A stretch of 64,000 nucleotides of DNA from Bufo bufo (lineage: Eukaryota; Chordata; Amphibia; Anura; Bufonidae): the NCBI RefSeq assembly GCF_905171765.1, contig NC_053392.1:404530565-404594564 (forward strand). Reading direction: 5' to 3'. Shown piece after piece: positions 33,691 through 44,735 of this stretch. Below the pieces are notes generated by a model. The model did not search any database. It had not been told where the DNA came from and worked only from the letters and a program-made list of their open reading frames with translations. The translations under genes were made by a program, and so were the position numbers. How positions within the stretch are numbered: position 1 is the first letter of the stretch; each line of letters opens with the position of its first letter.

Positions 33691-34256
33691 CCTTTTCCTT
33701 TTAAATTTTTCTTTTTATCTGTTATATAAGAAACATGTACAAAATCAGACCATCCAAAGATCCAAATTACATAAATCAACAATATAAACATTTTACCCCA
33801 AATACCCCCCCCCCACCCTTTGGAGAGAGAAGGAGAAAAAGAAAAAAAAAAAACACATCCGGCCCTAGTGCAACCATTTTTTCCATATTTTATCAGTTTT
33901 TCCTGCTCTCTCACTATATCTCTCAGATACCCGTTCCAATTTAATCAAATTAGTAACTGCTTCTTGCCACTGTCCCACTGTGGAGGAATCTCCATTTACC
34001 CATTTCCGAAGTATAAGAAGTCTGGCTTGAAATAGTACTTTACCTAAAACCAATCGTATCTCCTTATTCAATTTAAGATGTTCTGTAGCCCCTAATATAC
34101 AAACTACTGGGTCTTCAAAAACTTGAACACCCAGAAATACTAATATAATATCTGCAATCTGTTTCCAATACCTAAAAAGTTTAGGGCATCTCCAAAAACA
34201 ATGCATAAGATCCGCCTTCTCTCCATTACATTTTGGGCACATATCAGAAGTTCTTA

Positions 34257-34566
34257 GGGCTGTTTCACACGAGCGGATGCCGTGCGTGACATCCGCTCCG
34301 TGAATGACAGCCAATACCCGATGCAGACTGCAGAAGCACGGAGCATTAACATGATTGATAATGCTCCGTGCCTCTCTGTGATCTCTTTACTACAAAATCA
34401 CAGTGAGATAAAGTTGTCACTGTGATTTCGTAGTAAAGAGATCACAGAGAGGCACGGAGCATTATCAATCATGTTAATGCTCCGTGCTTCTGCAGTCTGC
34501 ATCGGGTCTTGGCTGTCATTCACGGAGCGGATGTCACGCACGGCATCCGCTCGTGTGAAACAGCCC
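34257..34566. mobile_element. Hairpin MITE, 310 bp, TTA duplication
   Basis: Almost the whole element is one palindrome. The left arm, starting GGGCTGTTTCACACGAGCGG, is repeated inverted at the right, with a loop of about 13 bases near 34412. TTA flanks at 34254-34256 and 34567-34569. It sits in the C-terminal coding region of the LINE. Confidence 0.9.
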
Positions 34567-35047
34567 TTACCCCCATTTTCTTTAACACCCAAGGAGATCG
34601 ATGTAGCATGTGAACTATAAAAAACTGAAAGATTTTATGTGAGGCCCTTTCCGACACCATAATATAACTTCTAAGAGCATCATTCCATTTTTCTTCCGTA
34701 AAAAACGGGAGCTAATTTTCCTCTGGCAAGTATCGTAATCAGTTTTTTTTCCCCATCCATCAAAATCCCATATCTTTTTGCCGTTGTTCCTCTTTTTTCT
34801 CCTCCATTAGTAAATTTATCTATTCTATCTGATTGTTCCTTTCTATATTTATCAAAATTCACCGGTATACTCATAGCATTTTTGAGCTGAAAATATTTAT
34901 AAATATCCTTTTGGGGGATCCCAAACTCCCTTACCAAGGTGCCAAAATCCTTCAGTTTATCTTCCTCAAATACTTGACCTAGATATTTCACCCCCTTTTT
35001 ATCCCAGTCTATGTAAGACCTAATCATTTGCACTTCCTTTAAATTAA

Positions 35048-35358
35048 AGAGGACCTTTCACTAGAATAAAAAATGTAAACGAAGCATACAGACATGGAGA
35101 GCGGCGCCCAGGGATCTCCCTGCACTTACTATTATCAGGCTATGAGCTGAGCGCTGCGATTGGCCAGCGCTACAGCCTGGGAGAAGGAGACGCCGGCAGG
35201 CTCCACCCAGTTGAACTGAACATATGAAGCTACCGGAGCCTATACCGGGAGAACAAAGCGGCGCCCAGGGATAATAGTAAGTGCAGGGAGATCCCTGGGC
35301 ACAGCTCTCCATGTCTGTATGCTTACTTTACATTTTTTATTCTAGTGAAAGGTCCTCT
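35048..35358. mobile_element. Hairpin MITE with TTAA duplication
   Basis: The ends AGAGGACCTTTCACTAGAAT and its complement are flanked by TTAA (35044-35047, 35359-35362), the target of piggyBac-type transposases. Internally GAGATCCCTGGGC and AAGTGCAGGGAG occur in opposing copies. It interrupts the LINE ORF2 near the end of the thumb region. Confidence 0.8.
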
Positions 35359-35711
35359 TTAATATTTTTCCAAATAGGTGTATACTGCAAATAGCCTTTA
35401 ATATCTAATATTTTTTTAACTTCCACCCATATCTATTCTATTGAATTCCATATTCTATTTTCTGTGATATTTTTCCCCAGTGTTCCTGACTCCAAAACCT
35501 CTAAGTGATTCATTTCCCTACTCATCCCATTTTCGTTAATTCCTCCTTTCCCACTAAACCATTTAAACTTCCTTTTATCTGACTATATTGTGTTATTAAA
35601 TAATTAAAAAAAAACTATTAGGAACTGCTAATCCACCCTCTCTTACTGGGAGCTGAAGCACTTCTCTCTTTAACCTAGGAATGGCACCTTTCCAAATAAA
35701 ATCCCCCATTA

Positions 35712-35946
35712 GGGTCCATTCACACGTCCGTTGTTTCTTTCCTGATCTGTTCCGTTTTTTGCGGAACTGATCTGGACCAGTTCTGTACCCATTTATTTTC
35801 AATGGGTCCTGAAAAAAATCGGACAGCTCAATGTCTGATTTTTTTTCAGGACCCATTGAAAATTAATGGGTACAGAACTGGTCCAGATCTGTTCCGCAAA
35901 AAATGGAACAGATCAGGAAAGAAACAACGGACGTGTGAATGGACCC
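35712..35946. mobile_element. Hairpin MITE, 235 bp, TTA duplication
   Basis: Near-perfect palindrome starting GGGTCCATTCACACGTCCG and ending with its complement, with TTA at 35709-35711 and 35947-35949. The arms meet near 35828 around a tract of A and T. It is inserted in LINE ORF2. Confidence 0.9.
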
Positions 35947-38800
35947 TTAAACTGTCTAATAACCTAAAAATTTTCTTCGGCAACCTCATTGGGGCATTTT
36001 GTAAAACATACAGTATTTTTGGGAGAAAAATCATTTTTGTTAAGTTTACCCGACCCTGAATTAACAAAGGTAATCTTTTCCAAATATGTATTTTAGTTCT
36101 AAGTTCTTTTATTAAAGGGAGTACATTTAACTTTTCATATTCTTCTATATTTCTAGAAATTTGTATACCTAAATATTTAAAACTCTCGTGTTGCTCAAGC
36201 ACATGCACCCTTGAGCCATTCTGTAATTGCCCCTTCCCTAATAACATCATATGGGATTTCCCCCAATTAATGTTTAAACCAGGAAAAAAAAAAATTATCT
36301 ATTATATCTATTACTCTATTAAACTCATCCCCAGTGTTGTGCATAAATAATAAAATATCGGCATACATTAATAATTTTTCATTTCCTTCCCCATATTGAA
36401 AACCGTTGAGCTCCCTATCATTTCTTATCATACATGCCAAGGGTTCTATTGCGATAGCAAATAATAATGGGGAGAGAGGGCATCCCTGCCTAGTGCCCCT
36501 GTAGAGGGCAAAAGGCAGAGACAAGCTCCCATCCACCATCACTCTAGACCTCGGGTTGGAATATATAAGTTGAATCCATCTTATAAATCCCTCCCCTATA
36601 CCAACTGCCCATAAATACTGCCCATAAATACTCCCATTCGATACAATCAAATGCCTTTTGGGCATCCAATGAGAGCATGGCTTTCTCAGCAATTTCTGTT
36701 TTATTAGCTTCAATATTAAGGTACAGCCTTCTTATATTTGAATATATCGTTCTTCCGGGTATAAAACCTGTCTGATCTTCGTGAATTATACCTTTATTTA
36801 CCTTAGAAAGCCTACCTGCCAAAACCTTTGCCAGGATTTTAACATCCGTGTTCAACAGAGATATTGGTCTATATGAACCGGGGTCTAGTTATTCTGTCGC
36901 TCTTAATTCTGGTATTAACACCTGCGCGAAGGTCTTATATATTTCGAAAGGGAGTCCATCACACCCTGGTGATTTTACTGGTTTCACCATACCCAAAACC
37001 TCTTCTATTTCTAAAATAGATATTTCTTTTTCCAGGTATTCCTTTTGGGCTTTAGATATCTCACTCAGGACAACCTGATCTAAATATTGGTCCAGGTCTT
37101 TTTTTGTATATTGTACCCTAGACTTATAAAGTTCCTGAAAGTAATCCACAAAAACTTTTTTGATACCTTCAGGTGAACTAACTTTTTCATCCCTATTATC
37201 TCTAATCGCCCCTATCCATGATTTCCCTCTCTGATTTTTTACTATACCTGCTAAGATTTTCCCAACCTTTTCTCCCTCTGAAGCTAGCCGAAACCCTTTG
37301 AAGAACAATTCTTTCCTAGTTCTCTCCATATGATATATTTTTAACTTTTCGTGTTCCTCCTCCCATTTTTTCTTATTATTTCCAGTGGGGTTCATTATAC
37401 ATACTAATCTTGCTTCTTCTAAAAAAAATTCCAATAAATTCCCTTTTTCTTTAGTAATTTTTTTCCAATAATTCACCTTCTTAAACAGATATCCTCCTAA
37501 ATATGCCTTGGCGGTATCCCAAACTATCAATCTTTTAGCAGAGTTATTATTCTCCTGAAAGAAATTTTTTAACTCCACCAATATACTTTCTTTATTTGGG
37601 ATTAACGATAACCAATGGGGATTAAATTTAAACATTGGCGAATTTTGCTTTCTGTTCAAGTCCAATTCCATTACCACAGCACTATGATCGGATAAGGCCA
37701 TAGGCAAGTAGTTTATCTTAATCCTATTTTGGATCATTAAGTTTTTATTTCCCAAAACCATATCTATTCTTGACCACGTTTGATTTGACTTAGAATAACA
37801 AGAATACATGGTTTCTTCCGGGTTCAAATAACGCCAGACATCAGTCCAGTTAAACTCCAAGGCCAGTTTAAACAAATCCACATTTTGTATTCTTCCCCCT
37901 CTGCCAGACATTCTATCCCTGAGTGGATCCATTACAGCATTATAATCTCCTATCACTATCATTATACATTCCTGTCTATTCAACATGAATCTATGCAACT
38001 CATACAACACATCTGGCTTATATGGTGGTGGAATATATATATTTGCGATTACCATTTTAACCCCTTCTAAATTACATTGTAAGAAGATGTACCTACCACA
38101 GTCGTCCGCCTCATATGCAACACACTCAAATTTAATCTTATCATGTACCAAAATTGAACCCCCCCAGAATAAGTAGTGTATAACGAGTGGTACCCTTCCA
38201 CTATCCATCTCTTCTCCAACCACCTTAAGGATTCTTTAACTAAGTGTGTCTCTTGGAGGCAAACGATGGCTGGCAAAAACCTCTTCATCCACTCAAAGAT
38301 AGCATATCTCTTTATCCTTTCTCGCAGACCTCTTACATTTAATGAAAGAATCTTGATCATCTAGCATAGGGGGGGGGGAAATATATAAAAACCCCAACCC
38401 CCCTCTCTTCTCCAAGATACCTCCCTCCCCACCCTTCTGAATAGCTCTCCCTCTGCTGCTCAGCAGTCGAGGCAGCTCCATTACTTAGCATACTGGCTCC
38501 TTATCCCCCCTTCCTACCCCTCCCCCTCAAAAACCCATCCTGTCTGCCCATTCGTTAGCTTCTATTGGTGTCTGAAAAAATTCGACCCTACCTTTATATT
38601 CCACCCTTAGCTTTGCGGGAAAGAGTAAGCTATACTTCAAACCTGCTTCCCTTAAACTCCTTCCTACGTGCGTTAGTATCTGCTGAGTAATCTGGAAAAA
38701 GTCTTATTTTTTCCCCATGTATCTGATATTTTTCAGAGGTTCTAGCATCAAACAGTATTGTATCTCGGTCCTTAGAGAGTAAGCATTTCACCAACATGTG

Positions 38801-39079
38801 TCATGGGTAATCCCCTGGGACCCTCTTTTTCATGGGAACCCTGTGTGCTCTTTCAATAGCGAACAGGGGAGAGAGGATACCCTCCTTACAATTCTCCTTT
38901 ATCCATCGCTCCATAAATTCTATACAATTATCCCCTTCTTCCCGTTCTGGAATCCCTACACATCTTATATTTGTTCTTCTCGATCTATCTTCTTGATTTA
39001 TCAATTTTTGTTCCATCTTATTATTTATCTGTTTTAGAGATGCAACCTCCTTCTCTAATTTCTCAACAGAGTGCTCCAA
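38801..39079 (-). pseudogene. L1-like ORF1 protein fragment
   Basis: Ninety-two residues with a coiled-coil start (VEKLEKEVASLKQINNKMEQ) followed by NQEDRSRRTNIRCVGIPERE. The latter matches the junction into the RNA-recognition domain of L1 ORF1 (NRSRRNNIRI-GIPE). FAIERAHRV is also typical. ORF1 binds the element RNA. The frame is broken on both sides: a stop precedes it near 39096, and the frame runs out toward 38801. Confidence 0.85.
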
Positions 39080-39299
39080 CGACAGGATCCTTTTTTACAT
39101 CTCATGTAATCGCTGTCTTATTTTCTCCAGCTCACCACGTATTACACTAACATCAGTTTGCACTGCCCCGATCTGCGTCACTATACTCCCCATTACATTT
39201 TCCATCCTGGAGACGGTATGAAAATTATTTGAAACCAAAAAATGTTAGTGAGAGAGAAAAAAAAAATGAAAAAAGAGTCCAGTTAGCGAATGGTTACTA

Positions 39300-40840
39300 C
39301 AGTCGTGGCCAAAAGTTTTGAGTATGACACAAATATTAGTTTTCACAAAGTTTGCTGCTAAACTGCTTTTAGATCTTTGTTTCAGTTGTTTCTGTGATGT
39401 AGTGAAATATAATTACACGCACTTCATACGTTTCAAAGGCTTTTATCAACAATTACATGACATTTATGCAAAGAGTCAGTATTTGCAGTGTTGGCCCTTC
39501 TTTTTCAGGACCTCTGCAATTCGACTGGGCATGCTCTCAATCAACTTCTGGGCCAATTCCTGACTGATAGCAACCCATTCTTTCATAATCACTTCTTGGA
39601 GTTTGTCAGAATTAGTGGGTTTTTGTTTGTCTACCCGCCTCTTGAGGATTGACCACAAGTTCGCAATGGGATTAAGATCTGGGGAGTTTCCAGGCCATGG
39701 ACCCAAAATGTAAACGTTTTGGTCCCCGAGCCACTTAGTTATCACTTTTGCCTTATGCCACGGTGCTCCATCGTGCTGGAAAATGCATTGTTCTTCACCA
39801 AACTGTTGTTGGATTGTTGGAAGAAGTTGCTGTTGGAGGGTGTTTTGGTACCATTCTTTATTCATGGCTGTGTTTTTGGGCAAAATTGTGAGTGAGCCCA
39901 CTCCCTTGGATGTGAAGCAACCCCACACATGAATGGTCTCAGGATGCTTTACTGTTGGCATGACACAGGACTGATGGTAGCGCTCACCTTTTCTTCTCCG
40001 GACAAGCCTTTTTCCAGATGCCCCAAACAATCAGAAAGAGGCTTCATCGGAGAATATGACTTTGCTTCAGTCCTCAGCAGGCCATTCACCATACTTTCTG
40101 CAGAAGATCAATCTGTCCCTGATGGTTTTTTTGGAGAGAAGTGGCTTCTTTGCTGCCCTTCTTGACACCAGGCCATCTTCCAAAAGTCTTCGCCTCACTG
40201 TGCATGCAGATGCGCTCACACCTACCTGCTGCCATTCCTGGTGGCACTCCGATCCCGCAGCTGAATCCTCTTTAGGAGACGATCCTGGCGCTTGCTGGAC
40301 TTTCTTGGACGCCCTGAAGCCTTCTTAACAAGAATTGAACCTCTTTCCTTGAAGTTCTTGATGATCCTATAAATTGTTGATTGAGGTGCAATCTTAGTAG
40401 CCACAATATCCTTGCCTGTGAAGCCATTTTTATGCAACGCAATGATGGCTGCACGCGTTTCTTTGCAGGTCACCATGGTTAACAATGGAAGAACAATGAT
40501 TTCAAGCATCACCCTCCTTTTAACATGTCAAGTCTGCCATTTTAACCCAATCAGCCTGACATAATGATCTCCAGCCTTGTGCTCGTCAACATTCTCACCT
40601 GAGTTAACAAGACGATTACTGAAATGATCTCAGCAGGTCCTTTAATGACAGCAATCAAATGCAGTGGAAAGGTTTTTTGGGGATTAAATTAATTTTCATG
40701 GCAAAGAAGGACAATGCAATTCATCTGATCACTCTTCATAACATTCTGGAGTATATGCAAATTGCTATTATAAAAACTTAAGCAGCAACTTTTCCAATTT
40801 CCAATATTTATGTAATTCTCAAAACTTTTGGCCACGACTG
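39300..40840 (-). mobile_element. Tc1-like transposon in the LINE, 1541 bp
   Basis: The ends CAGTCGTGGCCAAAAGTTTT and the exact complement are flanked by TA (39298-39299, 40841-40842). This is a different Tc1 family from those at 3.8, 21.5 and 31.2 kb. The minus strand has a near full-length but damaged transposase. It is inserted upstream of ORF1 of the LINE. Confidence 0.92.
39476..40476 (-). pseudogene. Tc1-like transposase with stops and catalytic Glu changed to Ala
   Basis: The N-terminus starts MVTCKETRAAIIALHKNG with a helix-turn-helix and ASGRPRKSSKRQDR (the GRPR-type hook). The middle is frameshifted. Around the first catalytic Asp (IFSDEASF) two in-frame TGA codons are present, one just before and one just after. 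The rest is clean: FQHDGAPWHKAKV with the second Asp, then SPDLNPIANLWSILKRRV, where Glu is expected after PI but GCG (Ala) is present. The end is KKKGQHCKY. The enzyme is disabled in at least three ways. Confidence 0.88.
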
Positions 40841-40842
40841 TA

Positions 40843-41711
40843 CATTTCCTGCTGTCCACAGCTAATCGAATAAAACATCTCCAGGAGCAGTTTCTTAATC
40901 TGAGTGTGTTTAGTCGAGGAGGAAGAGATGGAGAAAACCGCAAGTTTACAATACTTAAGCCAACAGGAGAGGTATCAGCATAATACCTTTGTAAGAGGGG
41001 GTTGGGTTAAAAATGGTTAATCCTTGGTAATTCAGGGAGTTAGAAGGGAGTTAGAACGAATTAGTCTAGCGAGAGAGGGGGTTAAGGTCAGAGTCGGAAC
41101 TGTACGATATAAATATCTATAAATCAGTCCACTGTATAAAATACTCCACTGCCATCTGTATATCTTCTCCCCCCTTTTCTTCTTCCTTTCTCCTTTCCTT
41201 CTCTCACTTTCATTCAGCAAGGGACAATCAGTCCCCACAAATATATCAAATGCTGCAAAGTGTCCGCACAGCGTCCAATTTCCACTCTCCAACTTCCAAC
41301 CCCTCTCCTTTCCTACCTCTACGGCTGTAACACGGTTTCCCTATTGTGGGATGAATCCCACCTATCAGCAAATCGCCCTCTTCTCCTCTAAGCAGTCGTT
41401 CACTGGGAATGACCTCGCTCTGCAGTCAGCAGTCTTGAATCCCGCTCACCCGCCGGGCCGCACGGGAAAGCAACTTCACAGGTCAAGATTTGCCTTTTCC
41501 ACACACCAGACCCCCGGCTCCCAACCTCGCGCCAGCTCACATCAACTCCGCAAACGGGAACGACACTGAATCCCTTCGCTCCTCCACACAAGGGACCTCA
41601 CCACCCAGCAGACACGGCATCCTCATCAGACACATTGCAGCGGCAGCAAGCGGGCGAACGAGCGGAGCAGGGGGGCAGAGCCTAGCGTCAAACGTCAGAT
41701 GCTCACATGCT
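40843..41711 (-). other. LINE 5' region
   Basis: From the Tc1 to the 14-bp duplication. The outer 350 bases are GC-rich with several CG dinucleotides (41340-41700), as expected for an L1-type 5' UTR with an internal promoter. No coding frame was recognised. Confidence 0.55.
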
Positions 41712-41880
41712 CGGTGTCCGTTTCTGACAGGGACCTAACCAGGCCCACATCTGCTGTGTAACGTGTGTACTTCTAAAATGTTTATGTGACATAAATTTTT
41801 TTTTTTTAATAAACGGTGTCCGCCTCTGACAGTGACCTTAACAGCCCACATCTGCTGTGTAATGTGTCAACTAAGCAGCA
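41712..41880. repeat. hAT interior tandem repeats, right block
   Basis: Resumption of the ~103-bp repeats (CGGTGTCCG, CACATCTGCTGTGTAACG) after the LINE. Confidence 0.8.
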
Positions 41881-42532
41881 GGCACTTTCCAAATGGGAGT
41901 CTGGTCAACACAATCCTCAACGCCGGGGGTCACGTAACTAATTATGACAGAGGAGTCTCGTTGGTTATCGGAATTAACCAGACAAATCACTCCACCAACT
42001 CTGAACGGCCATGCACCACCACCCACAGAATCGAGAAAGATTGTTGATTAATGAAAACATTCTTGGCAAATGCTTACACTGTGGTTCGTCTTGCGCCAGT
42101 CCACGAATTTCACCTTAATCATGGCAACAGTTCTGGAAATCAACAACATTTTTGGCTGAACTTACACTTCATATACAAGTAAATATATAGGAAAGAATGT
42201 TTTTGTGTGTATTATTGTCAGTCTGTAAAAGAGGCGTACTAATCGGACAACATCGTTCCCAGCAGCAACCTGGGAGTCCAAGATGCATTCAGACATCCTC
42301 TCCATGCTTTTCCCAAACCATTTTGGGGGTGTTTCCATCAATTTCTGACATTTTTCTATGAACCAGGCACCCTCCCCTCTTCAGAGCAGGGGGTGCCTGG
42401 TTTAATATTCGGGTTCTCCCATTGTCTTTCATTATACTCAGGTGCTCGGTCGAGCACTCGAACATCCCGATGTGTTCGGCCCAGCCCCCAAGCACCCGAG
42501 CACTACAGTCCTCGATCAACACTAGTGATAAG

Positions 42533-43441
42533 GAACAAAACCTCATAGATAGTATAGGCTGTATTCGCATCTTCTATAAGGAACAACGCATACCTTGAGA
42601 ATTATACTCCACTAGGCAATACAGAGTACATGACAATATATATTATATACAGTAATAAGCAACAATAATCCTGTTGATGCTGGTGGAATCCTTAATTCAT
42701 CTATCAAGAACATAAGTAGATGCAGACTATAGGATAAAAATAGAAGATGATGGAATATTGGATTACCTGATGCCGCGATAGGTACATTTTCCAGGAGATA
42801 TGCGCTGTAAGAAAGGTGTCTCAGCACAGATGAGGGATGCACCACGTAGAGCGGGCAGCGCGCCCTTTAATAGGACGCGCTGACCGAGGAGGGGGTTTTG
42901 CGCATACGCAACAGCTTACAGAGCGTGTCAAGCCTCTCTCTGGTAAGAGCCAAGGTTGAAGCTCTCCTCAATGGGGAACAGTAACTAGGAGGCAAAGTGG
43001 CGATTACCAAAGATGCAGCACCATATGTGGGGAGAACTACTAGAAAGACAGGCATATTGAGTAGCAATGGATAAATCCCCAAATTTAGATGATTTTTAGA
43101 TAATTATTATTAAATGATTGTTTAATCTGTAGAACTGCATATCAGAATCACCAAGGTTGAATGATTATTCATTAATTATTAACCAGAATCACCAATATTA
43201 AATGATTATGAGGGGATATTTATGAATGCTCTGGGGTTGGGAGTTATAAAGGATACTATCCGGATGCTTCAGGTGATACTAGGGTCCCACAATTTATATC
43301 TGTAAGAGAGGGGAAATTATAAATCATTAAACACATGATCAAACGTTAAACAAAGGATCTTATGCACTATATATCTTGCTTTACCATATGAGTTGCTATA
43401 TATAATAAATTTTATTACAGTTGGTTCAAATTGTTAATAAC
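42533..43441 (-). mobile_element. Penelope-like element 3' UTR segment
   Basis: This 0.9-kb non-coding stretch lies exactly between two hAT elements. Its right edge is separated only by the upper hAT (43450-62473, flanks CTTGCAAC / CTTGTAAC) from the Penelope stop codon at 62483, so it should be the continuation of that element's 3' side. On the minus strand an AATAAA-containing TAATAAAATTTATTAT run lies near 43415. A GC-rich part with GCGCGCCC is near 42860. No coding seen. The assignment is inference from nesting. Confidence 0.45.
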
Positions 43442-43641
43442 CTTGCAACTAGAGTTGAGCGGACACCTGGATGTTCGGGTTCGACGGGTTCGGCCGAACT
43501 TCACAAAAAAGTTAGAATTCGGGACCCGAACTTGACCCCGAACCCCATTGAAGTCAATGGGGACCCGAGCTTTTGAGCACTAAAATGGCTGTAAAAAAGT
43601 CATGGAAAAGGCTAGAGGGCTGCAAATGGCAGCAAATGTGG

Positions 43642-44081
43642 TTAAGAACATGGCAAGTGCTCTGCAAACAAATGTGGAAAAGGAAATGACTTAAAATAAC
43701 ATAAAATACGTAAATATTTAAAAGAATAATATTGATCTTGGAGGACGAGGTCCATATAGGGTAGGAGGTTGAGGAGGCGGTGGATGTGGCGGTGTAGGTG
43801 GATGAGGCGGTGTAGGTGGAAGCAACGGTGGAGGATGAGGAGATAGCCTACACTGCTTTTTTTTTTTTTTTTAATTAGGGTACACCCCAAAACCTATTAT
43901 AACCCCCTCCAGACGTGCTAAAAAAATGTTCAGACAATACACTGGCTGCAGGGCAGGCCAGCACCTCCAAGGTGTAAAGGGCAAGATCAGGCCATGTGCC
44001 CAATTTGTAGACCCAGAAGTTGAAGGGGGCAGACCCATCAGTCAGTACGTGTAGGCGTGTGCACACATACTGCTCCCCCAT
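43642..44081 (-). pseudogene. Second partial hAT C-terminus and 3' UTR
   Basis: On the minus strand VCTRLHVLTDGSAPFNFWVY leads into the hAT dimerisation domain (CPAASVLSEHFFSTSGGG), then a T-tract and a Gly/Val-encoding GGTGGAGG repeat region. The repeat region (43730-43890) is a close copy of 48290-48460 beside the main transposase. The main gene lacks exactly the segment present here: it jumps from CTRLHVL to KLTFIKINQAL. The upstream edge at about 44082 passes directly into 18S-like sequence. Confidence 0.75.
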
Positions 44082-44735
44082 GTCGCACGTCCTCGTGATG
44101 TCCACGATCCAATTGGATATCTGCTCTATCAACTTTCAATGTTCTTTTCTGCGCCTACCATGGTGATCACGGTTAGCGGCGAATCAGGGGTCCACGCCGG
44201 AGAGGGAGCGTGAGAAAGGGAGACCACATCCAAGGGAGGTCAATGGCTGCTATGTGATCAAGCTGAAATGTGGGACAAATTATTGAAGCCGAAGCTTCCA
44301 AGTTAAGGAGGGGGCGCGCGGCAATTACCCACTCCTGACTCAGGGAGGTAGTGGTGATAAATAAAGATACAGGACTCTTAAGATGCCCTGTTATTAGAAT
44401 GATTATTAAAAAATTATAGGGAATGTCACTGGGGTATTTTGGATTTGGAAACGTTAGACAGGAGAGGCCCTGCTGCCGCTTTGTTAACTCTAGATAACTT
44501 CTGCCTGATCGCACGTCCCTGTGAAGTCCACGATCCAATTGGATATCTTCTCTATCAATTTTCGATGTTCTTTTCTGCGCCTAGCATGTTGATCGCGGTT
44601 AGCGGCGAATCAGGGTTCCACACTGGAGAGGGAGCGTGAGAAAGGGAGACCACATCCAAGGAAGGTCAATGACTGCAATGTGATCGAGCGGAAATGTGGG
44701 ACAAGTTATTAAAGCAGAAGGATCAAATGAAAGAG
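44082..44735 (+). pseudogene. Two tandem fragments of diverged 18S rRNA
   Basis: The plus strand reads like the 5' third of eukaryotic 18S rRNA, from the CTCTAGATAAC region (copy 2) through GATCGCACGTCC, CTATCAA-TTTCGATG, TTTCTGCGCCTA-CATG, GAATCAGGGTTC, GAGAGGGAGCGTGAGAAA and ACCACATCCAAGGAAGG. In copy 1 it continues to GGCGCGCGGCAATTACCCAC, GGGAGGTAGTG and ATACAGGACTCTT. Copy 1 is 44082 to about 44440 and copy 2 about 44467-44735. Both share the same ~60-base non-18S insertion after CATCCAAGG-AGG (containing AAATGTGGGACAA), so they descend from one altered ancestor. Divergence from vertebrate 18S, compared by memory, is substantial. Not a functional rRNA. Confidence 0.82.

Larger units (their letters stand above)
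33865..38360 (-). pseudogene. L1/Tx1-like ORF2, endonuclease-reverse transcriptase, decayed
   Basis: The frame starts at 38360 with MIKILSLNVRGLRERIKR, an APE-type endonuclease start. It has CLQETHL (catalytic Glu), GDYNAVMDP (Asp and Asn) and LSDHSAVV (the SDH motif). A frameshift lies near 38165 in a C-run. The linker runs into the reverse transcriptase: KSPGCDGLPFEIYK, a TAA at 36889-36891, then EDQTGFIPGRTIYSNIRR, a short tandem duplication near 36605-36630, and RQGCPLSPLLFAIAIEPLA. The active-site motif reads MYADILLFM, one Asp short of YADD. The thumb and C-terminal parts are split by MITEs. The C-terminal zinc-like motif CPKCNGEKADLMHCFWRC (near 34240-34190) is preserved. Not functional. 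Confidence 0.93.
33691..41711 (-). mobile_element. Tx1/L1-like LINE with exact 14-bp duplication
   Basis: CGGTGTCCGTTTCT occurs at 33677-33690 and again at 41712-41725, exactly bounding the element. It interrupts a tandem-repeat unit of the surrounding hAT, so both breakpoints are clear. On the minus strand the order is a ~870-base GC-rich 5' region, ORF1, ORF2, and a short A-rich end near 33691-33720. It contains a Tc1 (39300-40840) and three hairpin MITEs (34257-34566, 35048-35358, 35712-35946). Removing these leaves about 5.6 kb, a normal length for a full L1-type element. Target-primed reverse transcription explains the duplication. Confidence 0.9.
32175..42524. mobile_element. hAT element, non-autonomous, split by an 8-kb LINE
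   Basis: The left end TAGTGTTGAGCGAG (32175) and the complement of the right end (TAGTGTTGATCGAG, ending 42524) match at 13 of 14 positions. The flanks ATGATAAG and GTGATAAG match at seven of eight, as expected for an old hAT duplication. Both terminal regions are rich in CTCGAGCA/TGCTCGA-type motifs. Without the LINE, the element is about 2.3 kb of non-coding DNA, largely ~103-bp tandem repeats. I see no hAT transposase in it. Confidence 0.75.

Noticed and set aside
35044..35362. Considered as a host gene exon pair because of GC-rich interior
   Set aside because: TTAA borders and inverted ends mark it as a MITE, and the frames are interrupted and antisymmetric.
37885..38176. Plus-strand frames within the LINE endonuclease
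   Set aside because: Antisense shadows of ORF2.
41340..41700. CpG-rich stretch considered as a host CpG-island promoter
   Set aside because: It lies within the duplication-bounded LINE and is better explained as that element's own 5' region.
44173..44538. 121-codon minus-strand frame
   Set aside because: It is the antisense of the 18S-like sequence, so the codons are incidental.
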